A stretch of DNA of 64,000 nucleotides from Archaeoglobales archaeon (GCA_030055595.1 JASFYH010000006.1:1-64000), one strand, 5' to 3'; shown: positions 1-8,971, numbered from the stretch's first letter. Notes: generated by a model not told the origin, from the sequence alone. A program made the numbers and translations.

Positions 1-509
1 CCGTTGCTATCTATTGTGCAATTCTTTATTGTGTTATTTTCCGAGGAATAGGAATATATGCCAGTAATTTCGTTGTTTGAGATCGTGCAGTTCTCTATGG
101 TGCTATCGTTGGAATCATCCAAAGTAAGACCATCACCGGTATTGTATACTACTAAACAGTCTTTTATTATGCTGTCATTTGAAGATTGTAGGTAGATGCC
201 GTAATAATAGCCCGAAACGCTCACATTAATTATCGTAACGTTGTTCGCTTGAACGCGGATCCCCACTCCGCTCTGATCACCTGTTATCGAAAATCCTTGT
301 CCATCTAAAAAAACGTCGTCTGCAAAGATTCCTATGCAGTAATTCTGACCGCTTAAAAGCCCTGAAATGCTTTGATTAAGCCTGTAATTCCCGCTTTGAG
401 TTATGTTCATGCACTCGCTTACGTTTGTAAAATCCTCAGCGAATGCTGGAAAGATACTCCAGACTAAGAATAACACTGCTAAGATTCCTATTATTGACTT
501 AATTCTCAT
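1..509 (-). CDS. Secreted right-handed beta-helix (NosD-like) protein, C-terminus cut by window edge
   Basis: About 169 N-terminal residues are present and the frame is still open at base 1. The start ATG at 509 is followed by a signal peptide (basic MRIKS, then a hydrophobic run ending near FPAFAE). After it come imperfect repeats of the NDSTIENCTISNN type, with regular Asn and Ile spacing, as in NosD and pectate-lyase-like parallel beta-helices. Such proteins are exported and often bind or modify surface polysaccharide, or form part of the cell envelope; the substrate cannot be told here. A TATA-like AAATTTAAAAG lies at about 520-532 and a GGGGGTG ribosome site just before the ATG, so this is the true 5' end. 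Confidence 0.75.
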   Translation of the reverse strand, partial: MRIKSIIGILAVLFLVWSIFPAFAEDFTNVSECMNITQSGNYRLNQSISGLLSGQNYCIGIFADDVFLDGQGFSITGDQSGVGIRVQANNVTIINVSVSGYYYGIYLQSSNDSIIKDCLVVYNTGDGLTLDDSNDSTIENCTISNNEITGIYSYSSENNTIKNCTIDSN

Positions 510-519
510 ATACACCCCC

Positions 520-532
520 TTTTAAATTTTTG
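520..532 (-). promoter_or_regulatory. TATA box of the beta-helix protein gene
   Basis: Read leftward, AAATTTAAAAG precedes a GGGGGTG ribosome site and the ATG at 509. The short distance fits a transcript with a brief leader. Nothing else recognisable is seen in the rest of the 510-730 intergenic stretch. Confidence 0.5.
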
Positions 533-730
533 TGGTAAAATAGCTCTACAAAGCTACCGAAATTTGCTTCAGCAGTTTTGCAGGACTATCTTACCAAATA
601 ATATTATTCGAAATGACACTAAATAAACCTTTCGAAGAATTCTCAAATACTAAGAATTCATTGGCGTGAGAATGTCAAGCATGGAAAGCTCATAATCGGG
701 CAAATTTGTTTTTTAATGTCCAAGTTTAAA

Positions 731-1513
731 TCAAAAAGCTCCGATAATTCCATTCAAAACAAACCTTAAAGCTATGTAAAGAAACAAAAAGCCAAAAATA
801 AGTCTAATGAGCCAAGAAGGAGTGGAGCTTAAAATTCTTACTCCCATTTGTGCTCCGAACAGTGCTCCCAAGCCAAGAAAAAGCACCGCCATTAGATCAA
901 CAAATCCCTCATAGAGTTTGAATACTGAGCTCACAATCGCCATACTCAAAAATGAAGCCAAAGAAGTCCCGACCGCAAGCTTTATTGTAGAACCAAAAAT
1001 GTAAACAAAGCTGGGAACCAGAGCAAATCCGCCACCTATTCCGAATATGCCGACGAGCGATCCAACAAATAATCCTACTAAGACTTTTGCTCTATTGGAG
1101 CCGGGAATTTCCTCATTTTTAATCCCTGGAAGCTCTCTTTTCAGACCCTCGTAGATCATTCTAAGGCTTGTAAATAGAAATATAATTCCCAAAAGGAGGC
1201 TGAGAAGCCAAACTTTATCGCATAGAGGAAAGAAAGCTAATGAGCCAGTAATTGCTCCCGCCACTCCACTGATCGAGACAAGCTTTGCAGTCCTGAGATC
1301 AACATTCCTCATTTTCAAATGCCCGAAGGCTCCAGAAATGGCGGTAAAGATAATTGCGGTAATCGTAGTGCCTATTGCGATTGCCAGTGGATAACCAAAG
1401 AGAAAAGAAAGAGCGGGGAGCATTATAAAACCGCCACCAACACCAAGGAACCCTCCAAATGTTCCTGCGATTATTCCAGTAAGAAAAAGCAATACTGAAG
1501 TTAGGGTCTCCAC
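731..1513 (-). CDS. TauE/SafE family membrane permease
   Basis: This 260-residue polytopic membrane protein has the two-half layout of the TauE/SafE (DUF81) family. Each half begins with a glycine-rich membrane segment: GFLGVGGGFIMLPAL near residue 21 and GIFGIGGGFALVPSF near residue 155. Family members export sulfite, sulfoacetate or other organosulfur anions, or take up small organic acids. A sulfur substrate is plausible in an Archaeoglobales-type organism but is not shown by the sequence. The start is GTG. The gene is divergent from the MBL-fold gene, with about 50 bp between the two starts. Confidence 0.85.
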   Translation of the reverse strand: METLTSVLLFLTGIIAGTFGGFLGVGGGFIMLPALSFLFGYPLAIAIGTTITAIIFTAISGAFGHLKMRNVDLRTAKLVSISGVAGAITGSLAFFPLCDKVWLLSLLLGIIFLFTSLRMIYEGLKRELPGIKNEEIPGSNRAKVLVGLFVGSLVGIFGIGGGFALVPSFVYIFGSTIKLAVGTSLASFLSMAIVSSVFKLYEGFVDLMAVLFLGLGALFGAQMGVRILSSTPSWLIRLIFGFLFLYIALRFVLNGIIGAF

Positions 1514-1563
1514 CGGATTGGAAACTTGGATAAGAGTTATAAATATTCCGAAAAAACAATTTC

Positions 1564-2445
1564 GTGAATTCCTTAGATATTGCGGAGAGATTTGGTTTTC
1601 TTGTCTATAAAAGAAAATCCTTTCCGCATTTATCCCTCAGATTCAAAGGAATTGATCTTCACGTCGACTCAACTCCCGGAGACGGTTTTAATCTGATCAC
1701 CCATGCGCACTCAGACCACTATGGCCACAAAAATGTTGAGAACCCAAAGGCAATAGCAAGTATTGAGACCGCAAAGATCCTTAAGACTGTTAGCAATAAA
1801 GAATTTTCGGGAGTAATTTTTAAAATTGGCGACTCCTTCAGACTTGGAGAGCTCAAAATCGAAACTTATCCCACGAAGCATATCCATGGAGCAACCGCTT
1901 TCTATATTAAGGAGATTGGGGCATTAATAACTGGGGACGTCAAGCACTGGGAGTGTTTGCCGAGATGCAAAGTTTTGATCACCGAAGCAACCTATGGTCA
2001 TCCTTCTTTTGTCTTTGAGGACGAAATAGACAGGCTTTTGAGCGTTGCAAAAAGCAATATAGCCCTTGGTGCTTACCCAATCGGAAAAGCACAGAGAGTT
2101 GCTGAAATTCTAAACAGCGAAGGATATGAGTTCACAGCGGAAGATAAAATCAAGAAGATCTGTTCTGCTCTTGGAATAGAAGTCGGAAATTCTGGATCCC
2201 GCATAGTTTCGCCGAGAAATCTCAAAGACGGCTATATCTTAACCGCCCAAAGGTATTACAGGCGTCCAAGAATAGTTATAAGCGATCACATGGACTATAG
2301 GGGAATAATTGCAATGGTTGAGCACTGTAAACCCGAGCATGTGCTCTTCTACCACGGAAAACCTTCAGAAAAGTTGAAAAAAGAGCTTTCAGATATGAGT
2401 ATAACCTGCTCAACTCTCAGAGACGTAGACATCACCCTTCCTTAG
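1564..2445 (+). CDS. MBL-fold metallo-hydrolase, exonuclease/mRNA 3'-processing-factor type
   Basis: The 293-residue protein carries the metallo-beta-lactamase signature HAHSDHYGH near residue 47, further metal-ligand positions at TGDVKHWE and a late ISDHMDYRG segment. The order resembles the archaeal COG1236-like exonuclease branch (Ysh1/CPSF-related) rather than glyoxalases. Such proteins act as nucleases on RNA or DNA; substrate and polarity are not deducible. The start is GTG. Its 3' end overlaps the convergent HMG-CoA reductase gene by 14 bases (2432-2445). Confidence 0.75.
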   Translation: MNSLDIAERFGFLVYKRKSFPHLSLRFKGIDLHVDSTPGDGFNLITHAHSDHYGHKNVENPKAIASIETAKILKTVSNKEFSGVIFKIGDSFRLGELKIETYPTKHIHGATAFYIKEIGALITGDVKHWECLPRCKVLITEATYGHPSFVFEDEIDRLLSVAKSNIALGAYPIGKAQRVAEILNSEGYEFTAEDKIKKICSALGIEVGNSGSRIVSPRNLKDGYILTAQRYYRRPRIVISDHMDYRGIIAMVEHCKPEHVLFYHGKPSEKLKKELSDMSITCSTLRDVDITLP

Positions 2446-3691
2446 CTCTTAGCTTCGTAAGAATCTCTTTTGCAAAGTCCATTCTAATCTTGCCTTCTTT
2501 AACCATGATCTCCGCAACTCTGTCGATCTCGCTTCCCCTTGCACCCGCCATTATTGCGATGTTTCTTGCATGAAGTTCCATATGACCCCGCTGAATGCCT
2601 TCTGTAGCCAAAGCTCGCAGTGCTGCGAAGTTCTGGGCTAATCCAAGAGCAGCGGAGACTCTTGCGAGCTCTTCCGAGCTTTTGACTCCAAGGATCTTAA
2701 GGCAGATCTTTGCCAGCGGATTCACCTGCGTAGCTCCGCCAATTATGCCCGCGGAGATCGGGATCTCGATCGTTCCAACAAGATCGCCGTTATCATTGAT
2801 CTCGTATTTCGTAAGAGGTTTGTAGCCCTTTATTGCTGAGTAACCATGAGCTCCCGCCTCTATTGCTCTGAAATCGTTACCCGTTGCGATCATCAAAGCA
2901 GAAATGCCGTTCATTATTCCCTTGTTGTGCGTCGCACATCTGAAGGGATCCGCTTCCGCAAAGGCGTAGGCTTTCATAACTCCATCGACAACTTCTTCGC
3001 CTCCAATGACTTCTTTTTTAAACAAAGCCTTTGCCCTCGCAATTCTGTAAACCGCAAGATTTGAAAGTATTCGAAGGAGAGGTCTACCGCCCGATAGTCT
3101 GCCAACAATAGGGGCAACCTTTTCACACATCGTATTCACCGCATTCGCCCCCATTGCATCCCTTACATCGACAAGCAAATGAACAACAACCATCTTGCCG
3201 TAGATGGAGTCTATGATCCTAACCTCAAGATCCTTGCAACCTCCTCCAAGCTTTACAAGGATCGGATCGCACTCGTTAGCCTTTTCAATGATCTCCGCCT
3301 TGTTCCTAAGGATCTCAAACCTTGCACTTTCGGGATTTTTTACGTCAACGAGCTGGATCTGCCCGATCATTACTGGAGCAGTGAAGTCTGTGAAAAATCC
3401 CCCGCCTTCTCTTGCCATTCTTGCCGCGTTGCTCGCTGCAGCAACCACGCTCGGCTCTTCAATGACCATCGGAATTAAATAGTCTTTGCCGTCGATCAGA
3501 AAGTTAGTTGCTACTCCAAGCGGAAGCTCAAAAGTGCCTATAACATTTTCAATCATGCGATCAGCAACCTCGATCGGTAGAGTCCCCGAAGAGATCAACA
3601 TACCGCTCTCCTCTGGACTCAAACCTACGATTTCTGCCACTTTTCGCAATCTTTCCTCAACGCTGAGCTTGTAGAATCCCGAGAGTCTCAT
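2432..3691 (-). CDS. mvaA: Hydroxymethylglutaryl-CoA reductase, class II
   Basis: The 419-residue enzyme interconverts HMG-CoA and mevalonate. Class II features are visible: ENVIGTFELPLG near residue 48, the dinucleotide-binding DAMGANAVN segment, HNKGIMNG and a conserved His region near the C-terminus (GHMELHARN). Most archaea use class I; a class II enzyme in the biosynthetic direction is characteristic of Archaeoglobales, probably by ancient transfer from bacteria, and supports the taxonomic guess. It would supply mevalonate for isoprenoid ether lipids. A TATA-like AAATAATTTATG lies about 25 bp upstream on the same strand. No other mevalonate genes are adjacent. Confidence 0.93.
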   Translation of the reverse strand: MRLSGFYKLSVEERLRKVAEIVGLSPEESGMLISSGTLPIEVADRMIENVIGTFELPLGVATNFLIDGKDYLIPMVIEEPSVVAAASNAARMAREGGGFFTDFTAPVMIGQIQLVDVKNPESARFEILRNKAEIIEKANECDPILVKLGGGCKDLEVRIIDSIYGKMVVVHLLVDVRDAMGANAVNTMCEKVAPIVGRLSGGRPLLRILSNLAVYRIARAKALFKKEVIGGEEVVDGVMKAYAFAEADPFRCATHNKGIMNGISALMIATGNDFRAIEAGAHGYSAIKGYKPLTKYEINDNGDLVGTIEIPISAGIIGGATQVNPLAKICLKILGVKSSEELARVSAALGLAQNFAALRALATEGIQRGHMELHARNIAIMAGARGSEIDRVAEIMVKEGKIRMDFAKEILTKLRAKEG

Positions 3692-3785
3692 GAAGTTAGT
3701 ATTGAGATTGCATAAATTATTTTTGTGTGATTACAATATCAAAAAACTTAAAATCCCTCTAACAAACTTTAAAAAGGTGAGGATC

Positions 3786-4325
3786 ATGCACTCAGACATA
3801 CCAGTGAAGGAAATAATGACAAGAGATGTCTGCAAGGCAAACGTAGATGAAAATATCCATTCGATCGCTAAGAAAATGGTGGAATACGGCGTTGGAAGTG
3901 CGGTGATCATGGACGGAAACAAACCCGTGGGGATCGTTACCGAGAAAGACCTGATTGCAAAGGTGGTTGCAAAGAATAAATCACCATCTTCGGTGAGTGT
4001 TAAAGAAGTTATGAGCTCTCCCCTAATTACGATCAAACCAATAACAAGTGTGCGAGAGGCAGCAAATATAATGACAAAGAGAGGAATTAGAAGGCTACCT
4101 GTGGTTAACGATTCTGGGGAGCTTGTCGGTATAATAACAGATAACGATATTCTGGGCATATCACTTGATCTTGGTGAATTTGCCTCACTTGTCACAGAAC
4201 ACTCTTCGGGGTTTACTGAAGAGATGAGTGGAGGGATTTGCGAAAGATGTGGAAGATATGTAGATACCCTCTACGAGGTAGAAGGACTCAATCTTTGCGA
4301 ATACTGTGCGGAACGTGAAAGGTGA
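3786..4325 (+). CDS. CBS-domain pair protein with C-terminal zinc ribbon
   Basis: The 179-residue protein has two CBS motifs (VKEIMTRDV near residue 6 and VKEVMSSPL near residue 70), each ending in a G(I/V)IT-type strand. A short C-terminal module with CERC and CEYC follows, likely binding one zinc ion. CBS pairs bind adenine nucleotides or S-adenosylmethionine and act as energy or ligand sensors. The ATG at 3786 is chosen over a TTG/ATG further upstream because GGTGA sits just ahead of it. It is the first of four genes with overlapping or near-overlapping ends, leading to an RNA ligase, which hints at nucleotide-dependent control. Confidence 0.82.
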   Translation: MHSDIPVKEIMTRDVCKANVDENIHSIAKKMVEYGVGSAVIMDGNKPVGIVTEKDLIAKVVAKNKSPSSVSVKEVMSSPLITIKPITSVREAANIMTKRGIRRLPVVNDSGELVGIITDNDILGISLDLGEFASLVTEHSSGFTEEMSGGICERCGRYVDTLYEVEGLNLCEYCAERER

Positions 4326-4330
4326 AATTG

Positions 4331-5191
4331 ATGAATATAATGGAGATCGCAACCGCAGAAGTTCAAACACTGCCCCAGACATCCACGATAATGAATGCAC
4401 TGAAATTCATTCTAAAAAAGAACTTCAGAAGAATTCCGATAACCGACGCGGGAACGAAAAAGTTGAAGGGGATTATAACAGCAACAGACTTCATAAACTT
4501 CTTTGGTGGTGGCAAAAAGCACGGAATTGTTAGAAATCGCTATAATGGGAATTTGGCTTCAGCGGTTAATGCTGAAATCAAGGAGATCATGGAAAGAAAT
4601 GTGATTTGTCTTTCGTCAAAAGACTCGTTAGAGAGCGCTGTGGAGCTTATGTTTGAAAAGAAAGTCGGTGGATGTCCAATTGTGGATAAAGATGATGTTG
4701 TTGTTGGTATAATTACTGAGAGAGACATTCTGGAATATTTAGCGACTAAAAAGACCGTGGATGGTGTGGCTGAAGACTACATGACAAAAAATGTTGTCAC
4801 CCTCAGACCGAAGGACACCATAGAGACCGCAATGAAGACCATGATCAGCAAAAGATTCAGAAGATTGCCTGTAATCGAAGACGGAATCCTATTGGGATTG
4901 ATAACCGCAAGAGAGATCCTTGCATACTTTGGAAAAGGAGAGGCTTTCAAAATGCTTGAAATTGGAGACATAAGCGAGGCTATAAAAAAGCCCGTGACAG
5001 CGATCCTTGGAAACAACGATCTGCTCATGTATAAAGAGATCCCAATGTTTCCGAAAGATGCAATGATCTCGCAAATAGTAGCCGAGTTGATCGAAAAAGG
5101 ACATGGAGCGGTTTTAATAGTGGAGAACGGAAAATTGGAGGGAATTCTAACGGAAAGAGATTTGGTTAATTTTCTCTATCAGCATTCATGA
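4331..5191 (+). CDS. Four-CBS-domain protein
   Basis: About 286 residues hold four CBS repeats, recognisable from IMNALKFILKKNFRRIPI, IKEIMERNVICL, YMTKNVVTL and the last around SQIVAELIEKGHGAV, each followed by a G(I/L)IT(A/E)RD motif. Tandem CBS pairs form ligand-binding Bateman modules; no catalytic domain is attached, so this is probably a regulatory protein that binds nucleotide. The ATG at 4331 follows GGTGA at 4321-4325 with proper spacing; a GTG at 4322 is also in frame and would overlap the previous stop. Its stop overlaps the RNA ligase start (ATGA at 5188-5191), which suggests translational coupling. Confidence 0.8.
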   Translation: MNIMEIATAEVQTLPQTSTIMNALKFILKKNFRRIPITDAGTKKLKGIITATDFINFFGGGKKHGIVRNRYNGNLASAVNAEIKEIMERNVICLSSKDSLESAVELMFEKKVGGCPIVDKDDVVVGIITERDILEYLATKKTVDGVAEDYMTKNVVTLRPKDTIETAMKTMISKRFRRLPVIEDGILLGLITAREILAYFGKGEAFKMLEIGDISEAIKKPVTAILGNNDLLMYKEIPMFPKDAMISQIVAELIEKGHGAVLIVENGKLEGILTERDLVNFLYQHS

Positions 5192-6321
5192 ATTTCGTTT
5201 CTGAAGCCCTTAATCTCTCAAAATTTTCTACTGAGAGGTTAGAGGAAAGGGGAATTCTGAGAATAGCTTTTGTAAAGCATCCATTTTTTAGTGACGTAGT
5301 CGATGCGGTTAGAATTGAAAAGAAATTTGGAATTTATGAAGAAGGCACGGTAATTGTAAAGGGAAAAGACCGCTTGAGAGTTTTTAGAGGTTTTCCCAAG
5401 ATCAAGAGAATCCTCTACTTGGAATCTGGACTAAAGAAGCATTTTGGGAGCACGAAAATAGCCCTTGAAGAAAAAATGAATGGTTACAATGTTCGAATTG
5501 GCAAGATCGGAGATGAGATCTATGCCATAACTCGCAGAGGGTTAATATGCCCCTACACAACAGAAAAAGCGAGGGAAAAAATACCAAAGGACTTCTTTGA
5601 AGAATATCCCGAGCACATGCTTTGTTGTGAAGCTCTTGGCAAAGCTTCACCATATGTTCCAGATTATTACGGGATTGAGGGTTTAGAATTCTTCCTTTTT
5701 GATATCAGGGAAAGTAAAACGAATAAAGCCCTAAGTATCCATGAGAAAGAAGAAATAGCAGAAAGATACGATCTGAGAATGGTGAATATTCTGCTTAAGA
5801 CTTCTGCGGAGGACATTGAGAACATAAAAAGAGTTTTAGAGGAGCTAAATGACAAGAGTAGAGAGGGGGTTGTTTTCAAAGACCTCGAAATGAATTTGCC
5901 TCCGTTAAAATACACGACCAGTTTTTCGAATTGTGGAGATCTGAGCTACGCTTTCAAGAACTTTGAAGAATATGGAAGGGATTTCATGCTCGCGAGAATT
6001 GTTAGGGAGGCTTTCCAAACTTTCGAATTCCAAGACAACATCGATAATAGAGCATATAGGCTTGGGAAGGCTATACTTGATTCTGCAGTTGAGAGTATCA
6101 AAAAGGTGAAAGAAGGTAAAGAAGTTACAGAAGAGCTAAACCTAACATTTTCTTCTGAAGAAGTTCTAGAGCTATTCAAGATGCATTTGAAACTACTTGG
6201 CATAACTTTTCGGGAGATCGAAAGGAAGAAAAGAAATGACAAGATCGAGGCAAAATTTGAGAGGGTGATGAGGGCAACGACTGACAAAATAAAGAGCCTT
6301 CTGGAGGGTAATCCATGGTAA
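5188..6321 (+). CDS. ATP-dependent RNA ligase, Rnl3 (archaeal Pab1020) family
   Basis: The 377-residue nucleotidyltransferase has motif I EEKMNGYNVR, with Lys96 as the predicted AMP-accepting lysine, preceded by about 90 N-terminal residues. Motif III-like ALGKASPYV, motif IV-like REGVVFKD and motif V-like LKYTT follow, then a helical C-terminal dimerisation region. Family members from Pyrococcus and Methanothermobacter are homodimers that join 5'-phosphate and 3'-hydroxyl RNA ends and can circularise RNA. The start overlaps the CBS gene stop by four bases, and the end overlaps the DUF1464 gene by seven. The natural substrate in cells is not established for this family. Confidence 0.92.
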   Translation: MNFVSEALNLSKFSTERLEERGILRIAFVKHPFFSDVVDAVRIEKKFGIYEEGTVIVKGKDRLRVFRGFPKIKRILYLESGLKKHFGSTKIALEEKMNGYNVRIGKIGDEIYAITRRGLICPYTTEKAREKIPKDFFEEYPEHMLCCEALGKASPYVPDYYGIEGLEFFLFDIRESKTNKALSIHEKEEIAERYDLRMVNILLKTSAEDIENIKRVLEELNDKSREGVVFKDLEMNLPPLKYTTSFSNCGDLSYAFKNFEEYGRDFMLARIVREAFQTFEFQDNIDNRAYRLGKAILDSAVESIKKVKEGKEVTEELNLTFSSEEVLELFKMHLKLLGITFREIERKKRNDKIEAKFERVMRATTDKIKSLLEGNPW

Positions 6322-7325
6322 GATCAGCAGGAGTTGATGCGGGCACTAACTCCTACGATATATTTGTAATTAAAAATGGAGATTTCTTTAGCGAGAGTTT
6401 TAAAAGCGAGAAGGTCAGAGAAGACCCAAGTTCTGTTGTAGAAGCAATTGAGTCTTACGAAGCGGACATTTATGCGGGGCTTTCGGGCTATGGGATCCCG
6501 ATAAAAAGGTTTTCTCAGTTGAAAGATTATGAATTGTTTCTCATGACCTTAAATCTCGACGCTGAGAAGAGCATTGGACTAAGATCAATAATTGAAATGA
6601 TCAGAGAGAGAGATCTGAATTTTTACACGATCCCAGGAATAATCCACTTGCCAACTGTGCCAAATTGGAGAAAGTTCAACAAGATCGACATTGGGACCTA
6701 TGATAAACTTTGTTCAGCGGTTTTGGCGGTTTTACAACTTTCAGAAGAAATTCCAATTGAGAGACAGTGCTTTATACTCGCCGAAATTGGTTATGGTTTT
6801 TCTTCCTTCATCGCGGTTAAAAATGGAAAGATCGTTGACAGCATTGGAGGGACTTCAGGCTTTCCGGGTTATACCTCAATTGGTTCGATGGATGCGGAAT
6901 TGGCTTATCTGGTTGAAAGCTTTCCGAAAAAAATGATCTTCAGTGGAGGGATTAGAAGTTTTGTTGAAGAGTGCGGTGGAAAAGAACTTGACATTCTATC
7001 TGAATTTGTCCTAAAGGGACTGAAAGCGGTGGAAGTTGGCATCGAGAGGGCGGAATACTGCATTCTATCGGGTAAATTTGCAAAGGATCTTGAAAAAGTG
7101 ATCAGTGAACACTACAATACAGAGATCCTTAAGGGCTTTGGAAAGGGAAAACAATCCGCTCAAGGAGCGGGAGTGATTGCAAACGCTATTGCGGGTGGAG
7201 AATTTGAACCGATCGTGAGACACATGGAGATCTTCTCAGCAAAAGGCACCGTTCTTGACTACTTGTCCTCGGATTTCAAAAGCAGAGTTTTAGAGAAGTT
7301 AAATTTATATTTCCGCAGTAATTAG
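6315..7325 (+). CDS. DUF1464 family protein, ASKHA (acetate/butyrate kinase-like) fold
   Basis: This 336-residue protein begins SAGVDAGTNSYDIFV, a phosphate-1-type loop of the actin-like ATPase superfamily. It has a second glycine-rich stretch GGTSGFPGYTSIG and an adenosine-type loop FSGGIRSF near residue 205. It matches the archaeal DUF1464 family, which is described only as related to acyl kinases; the substrate is unknown. It overlaps the end of the RNA ligase gene by seven bases and is followed after 10 bp by rpo7. The coupling with an RNA ligase suggests a shared process, but this is inference. Confidence 0.8.
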   Translation: MVRSAGVDAGTNSYDIFVIKNGDFFSESFKSEKVREDPSSVVEAIESYEADIYAGLSGYGIPIKRFSQLKDYELFLMTLNLDAEKSIGLRSIIEMIRERDLNFYTIPGIIHLPTVPNWRKFNKIDIGTYDKLCSAVLAVLQLSEEIPIERQCFILAEIGYGFSSFIAVKNGKIVDSIGGTSGFPGYTSIGSMDAELAYLVESFPKKMIFSGGIRSFVEECGGKELDILSEFVLKGLKAVEVGIERAEYCILSGKFAKDLEKVISEHYNTEILKGFGKGKQSAQGAGVIANAIAGGEFEPIVRHMEIFSAKGTVLDYLSSDFKSRVLEKLNLYFRSN

Positions 7326-7335
7326 CTTTTGCGTT

Positions 7336-7905
7336 ATGTATGCCCGAATAAAGTTACGAGACACCGTTCGAGTCCCTCCTGCTAAAATCGGAGAAAATTT
7401 GGAGGAGACGATTGAATCACTACTCTGGGAGCAGTTTGAGGGTAGATTGGATAGAGAGTATGGAATGATCATAGGAATTGAAAGTATTGAGGAGATCGGG
7501 GAGGGACGAATTATAGAAGGGGATGGAGCGATCTACTTTGACGTTGTTTTCAATGCGATCTGCTTTAAACCAACTCTCCAAGAAGTTGTCGAAGGGGAGG
7601 TTGTAGAAGTCGTCGAGTTCGGTTGCTTCGTCTCCATAGGACCATTTGACGCTCTTTTGCATACAAGCCAGATCACAGACGACTATATGGTTTTTGATGA
7701 GAAGAACAAGAGACTTGTTGGAAAGGAGACAAAGAGAGCGATTACTGAAGGTGAGTTGGTCAGGGCAAGGATCGTTTCACTCAGTCTTAAAGAAAGAGAA
7801 CCAGAAAAAAGTAGAATTGGACTTACTATGCGTCAACCATGGCTCGGAGCTCTGAAATGGCTCGAAGAAGAGATCGCTAAAACAAGAGGTGAAAAAGTTG
7901 GCTGA
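7336..7905 (+). CDS. rpo7: DNA-directed RNA polymerase subunit Rpo7 (E')
   Basis: The 189-residue protein has the N-terminal RNP-like domain beginning MYARIKLRDTVRVPP and, from about residue 80, an S1/OB RNA-binding domain (GEVVEVVEFGCFVSIGPFDALLH). With Rpo4 it forms the stalk of archaeal RNA polymerase, which helps open-complex formation and binds the nascent transcript. The length is normal for the family. Its end overlaps the Spt4 gene slightly, the standard archaeal arrangement. Confidence 0.96.
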   Translation: MYARIKLRDTVRVPPAKIGENLEETIESLLWEQFEGRLDREYGMIIGIESIEEIGEGRIIEGDGAIYFDVVFNAICFKPTLQEVVEGEVVEVVEFGCFVSIGPFDALLHTSQITDDYMVFDEKNKRLVGKETKRAITEGELVRARIVSLSLKEREPEKSRIGLTMRQPWLGALKWLEEEIAKTRGEKVG

Positions 7906-8086
7906 GTTGGCTTGTAGAAACTGTAAATATGTGAATGTGGACGCTATAATTTGCAAAAACTGCGGATCGTCTGATCTGACAAAGGAATGGTATGGCTACC
8001 TGATCGTCATTGATCCAGAAAAAAGTGAGATCGCAAAAAATCTCGGGATAAAAAATCCAGGGAAGTATGCTTTGAGGGTAGACTAA
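7898..8086 (+). CDS. spt4: Transcription elongation factor Spt4 (RpoE'')
   Basis: About 62 residues with CRNCKYV and CKNC, a four-cysteine zinc ribbon, then the Spt5-binding segment PEKSEIAKNLGIKNPGKYAL. Spt4 pairs with Spt5 (NusG-like) as the processivity factor of archaeal RNA polymerase. I place the start at TTG 7898: it gives the family-typical (M)AELACRNC beginning and lies five bases after GAGGTGA (7886-7892). The GTG at 7889 overlaps that ribosome site. The stop TAA/ATG junction at 8084-8088 joins it directly to the next gene. Confidence 0.93.
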   Translation: MAELACRNCKYVNVDAIICKNCGSSDLTKEWYGYLIVIDPEKSEIAKNLGIKNPGKYALRVD

Positions 8087-8634
8087 TGCTAAGACTGCCC
8101 GAGAAACTACGCGCTGAACTCGCAAAACCATATGGAAAGCTATATAGAGATGGAGAGAGAGTTCTTGAGAAGGTTGAGGAGATAAAAAATTCGAAAATCT
8201 TGGCTGTTGTTGGCGATTTTGTAGCTTACTGTGCCTTTAAGGTCAGAATTCTTCCACATATTGTAATAATAGATGGTAAAACGCTTAGAGAGAGAAACTT
8301 AGAACTTGAAGTTCCGGAAGAATATGAAAGAGTTGAAGTTAAAAATCCCCCCGCATTCATCACTCCCGAGCTCGTCAGAGCCATTGAAATAGCTGTGAAA
8401 AAAGCTAAAGAGGGGGGAAAGAGTTTGATCTTTGTTATTGGTGAAGAAGATCTTGCTGTAATGCCCCTTGGGATTCTTTTACCCGAGAGATCGCTTATTC
8501 TCTACGGACAGCCAAAAGAGGGTGTAGTAGCATTCACGATTGATCAGGAGAAAAAGCTTCTAATACTCAAACTTCTTAAACAGATGGAAATAGTTGAGAG
8601 GAGTGAAGAACTGAGAAAATTGGGGGTGATCTGA
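8086..8634 (+). CDS. GTP-dependent dephospho-CoA kinase (DUF359 family)
   Basis: The 182-residue protein carries the family signatures GDFVAYC, IIDGKTLRE and GEEDLAVMP, as in the Thermococcus enzyme that phosphorylates dephospho-CoA with GTP, the last step of archaeal coenzyme A synthesis. It replaces bacterial CoaE. Its position between Spt4 and S24e is widely conserved in euryarchaea. The ATG overlaps the Spt4 stop by one base, and its own TGA directly precedes the S24e start. Confidence 0.9.
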   Translation: MLRLPEKLRAELAKPYGKLYRDGERVLEKVEEIKNSKILAVVGDFVAYCAFKVRILPHIVIIDGKTLRERNLELEVPEEYERVEVKNPPAFITPELVRAIEIAVKKAKEGGKSLIFVIGEEDLAVMPLGILLPERSLILYGQPKEGVVAFTIDQEKKLLILKLLKQMEIVERSEELRKLGVI

Positions 8635-8970
8635 TTGGAGATCCGAGTTGAATCCGAGAGATACAATCCACTGCTGAAAAGAAAAGAAGTGCACCTTAAA
8701 GTTGCCTTTAACGGTAGAACGCCTTCAAGAGCGGAAATCAGAGAGAAAGTAGCGAGTATTATGAATTCTGAGCCGAGTAGAATTGTTCTGGATCACATAA
8801 AGACTGAATTTGGAAAGAGGGAAGCAAAGGTCTATGTGAAGATCTATGATTCTCCAGAAGCTTTAAAGACAATTGAAGAGAGACATATAATTGAAAGAAA
8901 CTTCCCAGAGCTAAGAGAAGAGAAGAAAGAAGTTGAAGCAAAGGAAGAACAACCAAAACAGGAGGGTTAG
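8635..8970 (+). CDS. rps24e: Small ribosomal subunit protein eS24
   Basis: The 111-residue protein begins (M)[18 protein letters not shown] and contains the S24e body with [21 protein letters not shown] lysine/glutamate-rich tail follows ([16 protein letters not shown]), common in archaeal members. The start is TTG at 8635 directly after the previous TGA, with GGGGGTGAT upstream as ribosome site. It is part of the archaeal/eukaryal small subunit. Confidence 0.95.
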   Translation: MEIRVESERYNPLLKRKEVHLKVAFNGRTPSRAEIREKVASIMNSEPSRIVLDHIKTEFGKREAKVYVKIYDSPEALKTIEERHIIERNFPELREEKKEVEAKEEQPKQEG

Positions 8971-8971
8971 C

